The notes beneath the pieces are model-generated. The model searched no databases and had not been told where the DNA came from. It worked only from the letters and a program-made list of their open reading frames with translations. This document shows positions 1 through 10,800 of a stretch of DNA of 64,000 nt, one piece after another (position 1 is the first letter of the stretch; each line of letters starts with the position of its first letter). Where the stretch lies: assembly GCA_030268105.1 (NCBI GenBank), contig BSDZ01000014.1, forward strand, positions 2,004,501-2,068,500. The letters run 5' to 3'. The position numbers were made by a program, and so were the translations under genes. The DNA comes from Volvox africanus (lineage: Eukaryota > Chlorophyta > Chlorophyceae > Chlamydomonadales > Volvocaceae).

Positions 1-3000
1 ATACATACTAGCTGGTGTACTATCGTAATACGTATCCGTACAATCTAGATAGAAATAAAAAACATTAAAGCTAAAACGCAAACAACTGTTTTTTAATTGC
101 TTTGTGAAAGAATCACGCATGAAGTCCGCGGAGACATCAAAGAGACCATATAAACTGTTTGCTTCTACTATTTCTTGGATTACTGAGAGCCAATACAAAA
201 ATCCGTTACCACCTAAAATCAAACAATTTTCAAATGTTGTAAATGAGACGGATGGAATTTAAGACTGCGCGTCCATCGTACCGGATCCGGATTCTGCGGC
301 CATGAACACGCGCACGGAGACAGTGAGTGACAGACAGTGACAGACAATGAGAACAGAATGTTGACGTTGTTGAAGGGCTGCGCGTATGTACGGCCGGCGG
401 TCAGCCTCCGGATGACCTAGGGGCGGGAGAGGTAGGGATATGAAGGGGGCAGCCGGAGGGAAGGGCAGAGCGAAAGAGGGAAAGAGGGGAAAGAGATGGG
501 GAGGTCGTCCAATCCATTTATACCATTCATGGGAGTGATGTATCACGTCCTTTAATCCCGCAATATCATGGAATTACCCGCCCATTTGTACTTCCTGCAT
601 TTACGACATGGGCATTACGACATGGAACTTTATGACGAGGGCTGGCGATGCCGTACATCATGATCAGCACGGTATGTGTTCTGTGTTGGTGTATCGAATA
701 TCTTCAGATAAGACCTGAGAAGTAGGGGTTACAGTTTCTCTGTTAGGTAGTCTTTACAGCCGACCGTTGACCCAAACCTGCCAGTCCTACCGTACCTATT
801 CAACCAAACGTTTCAAAACCAAACGTTCCAAATCCTTCGTACCTTTGTTCCGGTTTGCAGCTGCTGTAGTACCATATCTATCTGTGACGTCAGTACAATA
901 CTCTCACAATACCCCCAGTAGCGGTACAATGTGCTGTTGACGCGTCCCGGCTCGCCGATCTGCTCGCAGGACGGGATCCGTCAAGTTGCCCAGGCTAATG
1001 TTCGGCGCGTATGGTGCACGAAACGGTCGACCAAGCCCCATGGGTCGGTCCAATTTGTCGAGCTGACGGTTGTTTGGTTGCAGGTACCGTTGGCGGTTGC
1101 AGGTGAGGTTTGGTTGTCGTACACTGGCAGCCAGAGGAAGGATACGACAGATAGTCCGTTGTCGTAATCGGAGCGCCGAAAAGGGCCGTTGACGATACTG
1201 AAGTTGCGGCCGTGCCTGGCAAACTCGAATGCAATCGAGGAACCAAGTCGTATAAGGTTTGTGTAAAGCGGCTTATTTCATCTACACGGAAATGGTGCGA
1301 TAGCTGTACCACAGGTGCACAGTCGTACGACATAAGAGCCCTTAAGTACAGCACTCCGGCCCCCTGTGCCCGTACCACCGGGGTACGCCGCATGCACCAC
1401 CTATTTCCCAGTCCCACTCTCACCAGCAAATATTCGTCAATCGCTCTGTAGCCTTAATTTACAAAATCTTCATGTCCGCGAAGTAATCCAGCACAGTACA
1501 GTACAGTTCCCTGATGATCGATGTTGGTCAAACTATACACATACACATATACACACGGACACTCCAACCTCGTCCCGCGGAGTGGTTCGCCCCGTGTAGG
1601 GGATCTCTCTATCGTTTCCGACTCTACCCTCTATCCCCCCCGACCACCAGATATATATACAAGGTAGTGTTATTTTTACATGTAGAGTACGGAAATCTGC
1701 AAAGAAATCTTTCGAGTGTAAAGAACACAAACCTGCGGTGAGTCCTTCTCTTTTTTGTGGTTATATCGCTCACTAGGACAAGAATAGACCAATTGAGGAG
1801 TTTTGCACAGGTGTGACTGGCATGAAATGGAAGGATATAACTACATGACAAATACCACGGTTTTTCCAGGCTTTAATTTTCGCAGATATTTGCGTAATGA
1901 CTAACCACAATATGATTATCGAGAAAGTAATATGAGCCCAAAAATCCAACTATCACCCCAACCCTAACAGTATGATGCAAGTAGGCTTTGCTATAATTAT
2001 TAGCAAAAAGGCTGGTTTATTCTTTATGTTTTAATATTTTGTTTTTAAGTCTTGCCTTTGCTGAACATTATTCCAATAAAAAAATATTAGTAAATATTGG
2101 TTATGTCCAACGGATTATACCATTTTTAGGGTAAAAAGAAAATTCTCATAAGAAATAGAAACAAAATTAGGAAACTATTTATCCTCGAGGATCATCTTGG
2201 AGCTGTACAGTACTTATGGAATACCCTGGAATGCCCCATATATGCAATAAGGGCGACAGAGTCGATTCCCCAGGACAAAATGAATATGGAAGTAAACTAG
2301 TCGTGTATGTGGCATCGGGTGGTGTTTCCAGACAGATGAGTACCCTACGTCCGCAATACTGTTTATGCCTCGCTTGTGGATCCCTCTCTTCCATGGCCGC
2401 CAATCATATACATTTTTATCTGCGCGCGGCCTCCCAAACGCCCATCTCGCCAGCGGCCACCAGGAGCATGATTACTAGAGCTGGTACCACCAACAAGATA
2501 GGGGACGACACGATAAGATGACGTAGTTCCTGCAAGTGCTAATAATGTTCGATAGTGAATAAACGCTTGGTTCGGAGGGCATTATTGTTCACATAAGAAT
2601 GCGTCGATGGATGACAGGGTACCATAACTTTAAGTACGTCCGACATTGCGTCCATCGCTCGTTCAGAACATCCTTGTAGGATGAAGAGACCAATCTGCTG
2701 CTCACACGTACGACTGTCCAGTTGGGAACTAACTCTAGGCAGTTCTGAGTACGGCAAATAATTCAAAGCATAGATGGTGGTTAAATGGTCACAAAAGAAA
2801 GTTTGGTGCTGCTGTCGGTCTTGGACCACGGGTGGACTCCAGACCAATCCGTACCATCGACTAGCCATTATAACGATGTAAGCTTTTATATTTTAAGTTA
2901 CCTACCTGAAGATTGGATTCCTGAAGTCGTATGCCGCAACGGCTCCCCATCGAGACTTTCCCAGGATAGATAAACGCGACAACACGGAACTAATATTCGT

Positions 3001-4501
3001 TGCAGCGTCAACATTATCTTCCATGTTATATTGACCGAAATGTTGAAATATACTGTATGTGGATAAACGACGTCTTCCTACGTCCTGTGCTAATTAAGGC
3101 GCTTTCTATAATCGGCGGTGAAGTTTGGATAAAACCAACACTTCGGTCAAAACTTATAGATATTTTTGGAATTATATGTTATACGAACGAAGGTACAACT
3201 GGGACTGTGACGCTGTTCAGTGTGAGCGGCAAGGGTCAGGCGAAGGGATCGTAAGGGACCAGGACAGGTGCCGTCACTGAACAAGCATACGATTTGTCCA
3301 TGCATGAGCTGAACAATTCGGATGGGTGTTTCCCTTATCTACAGGAAAATCCACGACGATTGTACTGCTCCGGAAAGGTCCGTAACGAAATGTCACCTTG
3401 CAACATCGATTCGCTCGGCCCATTACTAAAGGGAGGCCGGACGGAAATTTCCACTCAAGGTGTATTGGGCAGCAGCGTTTTTGCTTGTTCTTCTTTTCCC
3501 TTCCTCGTATTGCTGTTTCGCGCTGTGATACACATAAGTGACTGGGAGGGACTGGGTCGTTGGGACCGTGCGTACGAGCCCCTGCAAGCTTTTAGAATAA
3601 GAACACCAACACCGTCATTAAACCACATGGGATCTCCCAATATGTTTCGCCGAGAAAAAGAAGTACAGGTAAATCAGGTCGCAAGAGTACGCCAACGACG
3701 CCACCGCTTGTGCACTTAATCGACACTACGTACTCAGATTCATCATTTAACCCTTTGACAAGCAACACACTCACACTCACACACACATCAGCTTGATTAG
3801 CTCGCAGAATATTGCTGCTTGCACGGCGTCTGTTGCATTTATCAGCGGCCCCAAGGGGGCCGCCGAGAAGGCTGCAATTCCCAGTCGAAAGGTGCGACGA
3901 AACCTCCAAACTTTCGCTTTCAAGCAGCAAGCGGTTTTGGGTACCATTAATCTGAGTTCCCATAACATAATCTAGACGGTAAAAATCTCCGAATTATGAG
4001 CATTCCGTTCAAATTTCCCTTACCATAATAGGACAGGAACGGTATGCTATTTCCATGTAAGGTCAATTCTAATATTAAAACCTCATTCGCTATCAAGTCA
4101 GGTTTAATGGTAACAGCTGACAGGCGACAATTTGCTGTTTCAAGGAAACAAAATGCACCTTTGATCCAGATGTTTATTACAACGCACCTCATATTGCCCT
4201 TAGATTGTGATACTTATATTATATATGGAGGGGTTTATATGGATGTTCCACTATCGGCCCCGAAACCATTGTTAAGCCGCCGGGGGATTGACGACGAATG
4301 CTTTCACTGCTAAATTTTCCTCAGGTTAAAATGCAGTCCAGTTAAGGGTTAAGATCCCCATAGTTATGATTGGAAATAGGCTACTCTTCCTGTCTTATGG
4401 AAGTCCATGAAGCTACTTCGACGGACATTTGAATCATTGTGCTTTGTGTGACCATAGTACAACGAGGTACTTAACTATTGTTTGAAATTGAGATTGAAGG
4501 A
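1..4501. other. Gene-poor left flank, no supported gene
   Basis: This stretch is more AT-rich than the rest of the window and carries only short, mutually overlapping open frames without a chain of phase-compatible exons. One exon-like segment lies on the plus strand at about 3810-3891: it is open, follows a CAG and ends AAG|GTGCGA. I could not connect it to convincing neighbours. It may be intergenic DNA or decayed mobile DNA, but no family signature was recognised. Confidence 0.5.
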
Positions 4502-7101
4502 ATGTACAGCCCCACACTTCCGACGCCGCCGAAGTCCAGCTCGGCATTTCGCGTGAGGCCGAGCAATAGGTATGCGTAACGCTGAGTCTTTCAGCGTAAT
4601 CTTACGCCTGATTTGAGTACGCCTGCACCATACGCTTTCTTTGATGGGCTACGTAGCTTGCACGCTCAGCCACGGCGAAGATTGGCGATGAATCGCAACA
4701 AGTCACCTTACGTTTCAGACCTGTCACTTACCTGCAAAAGTGGTTTACCCATTTGTTCGGGGTCTGGGTCCATGGAAACCTTTACGAGAGCTGGGAGTGA
4801 TCGAGGTGCGAGGGATACCAACGAGTAGGGAATTGAGTATGAGTTTATACAGTGTGACAAGTATACGGGTACTTAATATTGATTCCGACACCATGCTCGA
4901 AGGCTCCGCTTGTGCAAGGCCCCCCTTGTCACACACCTCCGTATGACATGGGGTGTGTATTGGCAACTGCCGCACATACGCACATGCGGGGAATTATCAG
5001 CTGGACACTCTAGGCGACCAACCTTTACAGCGGCTTTGTATTGGCGGGCAAACTACCTTGCAGATCTTGTAAATACCGGCCCTGCCTCTTTTTCTCTATG
5101 TTGCCTGTGTGCGTCTCCAAGCAGTCCTGGATGCAGTCCGCAAGGCTGTGGGGCGAGTTCCAGACGGGTTGCTTGATGCAAGCGCTTTCCAGGTAGGCTC
5201 TGTCTGTAAGACAGCTTCTCACCCTTCAATGTCAGGGCGAGTTCGATGTGGCTGGGGGCTTCGCGGAACATGTTTTGCTGCTACCAACTGCATGCCCATT
5301 TCTCGCTTTTCTGGGTCCTCTCAATAATGCGCATTATGCCATAGGCTACCCGGAATGTGGTTATACAAACTGCGGTGCTATCTGAGGGAGGATGATCTTT
5401 ACATGTGGAGAGACCCCAAGCAAAATTTCCCTGGGCTTACTCATATGCCGTGTGCACGGTTCCCCGTCCATTCCTCCATGTTTTCTATGTTTGACGCATG
5501 CAGATATGAACCATTCGTTAAGTGAGGCGTGCATATGTTTTCATAAACATAAGGGCAGGGGGTGGTGTGTGTTGTGCGCAATGAAGTACTTGACCAGCCT
5601 CTGCCCTGTGGAAAGATAGACCCGCCCTCTAGGGCTTCTGCTTCCCGTTGTATGGTTGCGAATTTTGAGCCATGCGATTGGATGCGAGTGCGGATGCAAT
5701 TTAGTGTTCTGTCATAACACAGGATCACACTTTTCAGGAGACCTGGGAATGCATGCGTGCGCGCAATAACGAGGCGGTGTCACCCGTATGTCCTTGTGAT
5801 GCGGTAACAACTTCTGCTGCATGTAGCAGCAATCAGGCTCCCTTAACACTATGTCTGAGTCAAGCCCCGGAGGCAACGGCATGGGTGGGCATGGGGCAGC
5901 TGGGCTGGGAGGAGGACAGGACGCCGATGGATGTCACGAAGACGACCCATATGCGGCGATTCGCCCGGATGGAGGTCACGCCATGCGCTGGTGGACATAC
6001 GCCTTTGCTGCAATACTGGCAGGTACTTAACTGGCTGCTGCTGCTGCTGCACCATTATTTGCACCCAGCATTGGTAGAGATGAAGTGCCGGCCCATGTCG
6101 GTCCTGGGAATCGAATTTTTATAGCACTGGGGTAACGAACACATGATCACAATCACAGGATAGCTACACGGGGCTCGCAGGACTTCTGGACGATATCATG
6201 CAATGAATCACGCGGACTCTGGCGCAACCCTCTCGCGTGTAATCTCACTTCCGGTGTTCTGGCTACTGCTGGCTATTGGAAAAGAAATGGGGATGTGATT
6301 GCTGCTGCCGCTACTGCGGTACAATGAATGCAAATTCGGGTTCATAATACCTTGGTGGTATATTTTATTACTATATTATGTTGTATTATACTATATTATA
6401 TTACATCACCACCAAGGTGATAATATATACATGCAGGTTCAGACATGATGGAATGGAAATGTTCAATATTTCGTTCGCGATCTGGCCCCTCTGCACACAT
6501 ACAGTTGGCGGCCTCTTGACCACAATTTGGACCGGCTTGCTGGAGCCCTTGCAGCTGGGATGGGCAGCAGCCGCGATGCTTGTCCTCAGCGGCGCAGCCA
6601 TGAGCCGAATAGACAGCGCTCCAGGAGCGCTGGGGGTCAAACTAGCTTGGGGTACGTGCGCAATTATCTGGTATGGTAGGGTTTGTATCCATTATTACAT
6701 ACAGCAGCATGATGCTACTGAGGCGTACATGTGATCGTTATATATTGTACGTTATACCAAACTTCCGTATTTGATGTTATGTTGATGTCCTACGCGCTAA
6801 GGCTTCCATGGGCTCAATTGAACTTGTGTGTGCATTGCCCTCCTTCCTTTGTGCAGCCGTATGTGCGGTCATTGTGCTCAAGGAATCGGCACGAAGCCGA
6901 CTTCTGAACTCACCTGGCTGGAGTGCATTGGGGCTGACGGCTCTTGCGACATGCATGGGCTACATGCTCACAGACATGTCGGCGCTGGACGAGGTGGCGC
7001 TTCCAACAAACCCGGGAAGCGTGTTCAAGTCCCCAGACATAGCGGACCGCAGCAGAGTTTGGCAAGAGTGGGGCTACGGACAAGTGCAGATGCGTGTATG
7101 A
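4502..7101 (+). CDS. Unrecognised small multi-pass membrane protein
   Basis: I do not recognise this gene. The best model has seven exons: 4502-4569, 4657-4805, 5125-5192, 5738-5785, 5860-6022, 6505-6651 and 6857-7101, giving 295 residues, and every junction is phase-consistent. The last three exons are the firmest; the first four rest only on splice phase. A shorter alternative starts at the ATG at 5851 (187 residues). The N-terminus is rich in Ser, Pro and Arg, like an organelle targeting peptide. A Gly-rich acidic stretch follows, then about four hydrophobic segments: one from WWTYAFAAILA to IWTGLL, one around WAAAAMLVLSGAAM, one around AWAVCAVIVL and one around LGLTALATCMGYML. The hydrophilic tail ends WQEWGYGQVQMRV. 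An organelle membrane location is inference. The gene converges on the FAD oxidoreductase. Confidence 0.55.
6349..6418. repeat. Intronic inverted repeat with AT-rich loop
   Basis: ACCTTGGTGGT at 6349-6359 is matched perfectly by its reverse complement ACCACCAAGGT at 6408-6418. The loop between them is made of TTATA-type sequence. It lies in the intron between 6022 and 6505 of the membrane-protein gene. It could be a small hairpin element or a chance structure. Confidence 0.6.
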
Positions 7102-7444
7102 GAGCTTCCCCCGTCTGAATGCTGAACGTCTGTCGGTCGACTGTTGGAATTATCAATAGGCTCGTTTCTGAGCCAACTACATCTGTTAGAGCACCTGTAT
7201 GTTTACACATGCATGGTACATGGGTTGGTTACGTATGCATCATGACATCTGTTTGTTTGCCAGTTCTGGACCGTCGTAGTTCTCGGCCCACGCCCACGCT
7301 CTCTGAATCTCTAGCAAGCTCTCCGCCCAGGATGGGGGCAGGCAAAGTCATTGTAGGCTGCATAAAGTGTTAAGGATGCCTCCGCCCTCTCCCTTCTCCC
7401 CCCCCCCACTCACACACATATGCACCCAGTCTTCCTCGTCGTTG

Positions 7445-7449
7445 TGTAA
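7445..7449 (+). terminator. TGTAA polyadenylation signal, membrane-protein gene
   Basis: TGTAA, the usual volvocine polyadenylation signal, lies about 340 nt after the stop codon at 7101 and is the first clear copy on this strand. Confidence 0.5.
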
Positions 7450-7540
7450 GTGCTGTGTACAATAAACGCCATCCGTTCAATCCTCCGCCACTTCCGGCTC
7501 GCATCCTCCTATCAGGGGCACCAATGCGTGTGTCTTTGTC

Positions 7541-7545
7541 TTACA
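7541..7545 (-). terminator. TGTAA polyadenylation signal, FAD oxidoreductase gene
   Basis: TTACA on the plus strand reads TGTAA on the minus strand, about 310 nt beyond the stop at 7859. The signal of the convergent gene is only about 90 bp away, so the two 3' ends nearly meet. Confidence 0.5.
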
Positions 7546-7858
7546 TTTACCTCCGCCCGATGAACCGCACAGTTCCAGACCCCTACGGCACGAGAAACAC
7601 ATCTGCGGGTACACCGTACACCATGACATTGTCGTACTACCATCGTACGCCATACTAGATAATTAGCCCTGACAGTTCCTGACGTAAAAGCTTTTCCCTC
7701 TCAGCCTAACATCATGCATGCAGCTAACCATCTATCTACTTCAACAAAATTAACCACCAAAATGTCTGATTTAATGTATGTTATGGTTCCATCATTCTGC
7801 CCGTTAAACTGCAGCTCCATGTTTCTTGGAGCGTGCATCATTAATAGCTTCATGTGAT

Positions 7859-10800
7859 CTACAGCTTGTAATCCTGCCCACTTCCGTACTCCCAAGCGTC
7901 CAACAGCCGGTTGAGGGCGAAACGTTCCTTAGGGGTGAGGAAGATGGCGCTCGCCACCTTGGTGCGCAAACCCACTGCCGTTGCGGCGCCGTTCAGTGCG
8001 GTGTAAGCTGCCAGGTTCGTCATGTGGACGAGCCACTCCAGCAGAGGCATAGGGCCCACGTGGGAGATGAGTCCGGGGATTGAGACGGGGTCGGTCAACA
8101 TCTGGGCGGTCATAGTCTGCATCATCGGACCGAACTTGATGACGTCCTGAAGGGCGGACAAAGCCAGATATTGAACGAGCAGTGATAAGGGAGAACGAAA
8201 AACAAAAATAATATGCACACGCACATTAAATAAACACACACACATATATATATAATATGTGTGTGTGTGTGATACGAGCAGGTTGACACCGCTGCCCACC
8301 GTGTTATTGGTTGACTGGGTGTGAGTCCCCTTGGGTGATATGGGTGGGTGCGGGCCGCGAACAGTTGCCCCGTCCTTAGCTTGGGAGTAAGGATGCCCCT
8401 CCCCTCCCCTAAGGTGCACCCTCCGCTCCCACCACAAAGTTTCCTGTCAGCAAGTCATGTGGCACTGTCCAAGGCCCCCAGCCCGCACCTGAAGGAAGGG
8501 CTTCATGACCGGGTCCCCCAACCGCTCCATGGCTTTGAAGTTCCCAGCCTGTAGATCCCAAGGAATGGCGGAAGTTGGAGGGCGTGGGGCGGACAGGCGG
8601 TACCCCACAACTAGCACCCACCCAACCTAGTACATGTCGACGGCTTCCTTATGTAAACAGAAAGTACATTTAAAGGAGTTGTTGCGTCTCTCACAACACT
8701 TGGGATCGTACCCCTTTTGCTGCGCCTCTATTTGCGTACTTGAATGGTGTTGGTTACCGGTTGATCACTGTCCGTTAAATCCCAGTACGGTAACAAGTAC
8801 GGTAGTGTTTACGTACGACATCTCACCAGCATGCGGTTGATGAGATCCGGTGGCGGCTGCTCCCCTTTTCGCACGCTCATCGCTTTCTGCATCATCCAGC
8901 TACTGGAAAGGCCTGGGTTATAGGCGTGGACCAGAGCCAGAGATTCGCGGTCCAGAGCGTTCGCCTCCACTGCCTCAGCTGCCGGAGGGAAGGGGTGGAA
9001 AGAGATTTAGTTCTTGCTAAGGGAATCAACGAGCGGGGAAGAGGGAGAGAGAGAGGAAGAAAGGGGGAAGAGACAAGGAGTGAGAGATTGAGGCGGAGAG
9101 GGGGAGAGGGAGAGGAAGGAGGGGGGCATGTGAAAGTGGCCAACGTCAGGGCGCTAAGGATGAAAGGACATGGTAACACTCGTCACTATCTGTCAAAGCG
9201 ACGAGACAGAGACCAGAAACAACATCCCTTCTTCACTTCGCACAACAACATACAGAGAATCAAGCTTGATCAGCTATAAAGCAGGCTAAGCCGCACACAC
9301 ACACATGTATGTAAAGTTTTTATATATACATATAAATCGGCTGAGGGGCATTGGACGGTCCCCTTCTCTTGGACTCACCGAGGGCAGTCGTGAGGCGGGC
9401 TAGGTGTCGAGTCAGAGCTCCGAAACCCCCGAATGACAAGGGCGACTGGAGCCCGCTGGCGTCACCCACCTGTATAACCCTGCAAGGCGGCATCCGGCAC
9501 ATGCTTGGACTCCTGGGTGGACCGAACAACCGAATCACACCACCACCACCAGGTGGGTTTTGATGAGCCGGATACCTGCCGCACATCTGCATACGCCGTC
9601 ACCCACTCACCCACTACCAATCATCCCCATACATACGCATACACATACACATGCAAACATACACATACGCATATACACATACGCATACACATACATATCC
9701 TCGTCGCCCAACACCTGTCGAATGTAGGCCGCAGCGGTGTGTCCTTAAAGGTTGGGAAGAAGCCGAACAGCACGCGTTTGAAGGTGATGTCCTCGAGCTC
9801 AACACCCTTACGAGTGGAGGGGAGGGGGGACACAGCGTACCTCGCACAAACAAGCTATAGGAATCTTGTAAGGATCTAATAATGCAGTGTAATGTATAAT
9901 ATAATACCTTATACAAATTATATCATATCAATTATTATTATATCACTGTATCACATATCATATCAATACGGAGATGATATCCACTTGATACGCAAGGACC
10001 TATTGCCTGCTATACCCTGGTACCCTTGGTTTGGTGAGCACGTCCTCAGTCCCCACACAGCCGACACCCGCCTGCAGTACACAACCTTTGGCACAGCCTC
10101 TCCAGCCAGTTGGTAGTGGGACTCGGTCCAATCGCCAAGAATGCTCTTACCTGGTAGTGCGGCATGAGGCGCCAGTAATCCTCCAGCATTGCCGCCAGCG
10201 GGGGCCGATACGAATCCGCCGTCAGGTATGTGAACATGTACGTCGTACGGTCGGTTGGGCCGGAGGCGGCGGGGAAGGCCTCCCAGAAGTACTGTGCACT
10301 GGAGTCCATACCCGTACGTACCCAGGCACGTACGCATGTACGGCAGAATGCATGTACCAAAATAACCAAAATAGTGCAGGTTATATACATAACACATACA
10401 TATACATCGGTTACACACACACACATACATATATGAATTGCTATATGCATTGCTATATGGATTGCTATATGGATTGCTATATATATATGTATATGTATAT
10501 ATATATATACATATGAGTGTATGCGCATGTTTGCGTTTATGTGTGTGTGTGTGTGTTTGTGTGTGTGCGGCAAAACTCAACTTCATAATGTGGCCAATGA
10601 TAACAATGACCCAAAGCCCAAAGTCGTCAATGCCCTAGTGAACTCATTCTCTCTCGGACTCCATGGTTTCCAAATCGTAATCACGATAAGGCCCAACTAG
10701 ACAGCACCCACAGGTTAAAATTGGCGTCGTTAGGCTGCAACGGTGTGTTGGTTAAGATGACGTCAGCCGTGGAGTTGTTGGTGAAACCGGAGCCCAACGT

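Noticed and set aside
2784..3028. Two open blocks that join in phase into a ~70-residue protein, with a good GTAAGC donor
   Set aside because: The intron between them would be only about 34 nt, too short for a spliceosomal intron in these algae, and the composition is AT-rich like the non-coding flank.
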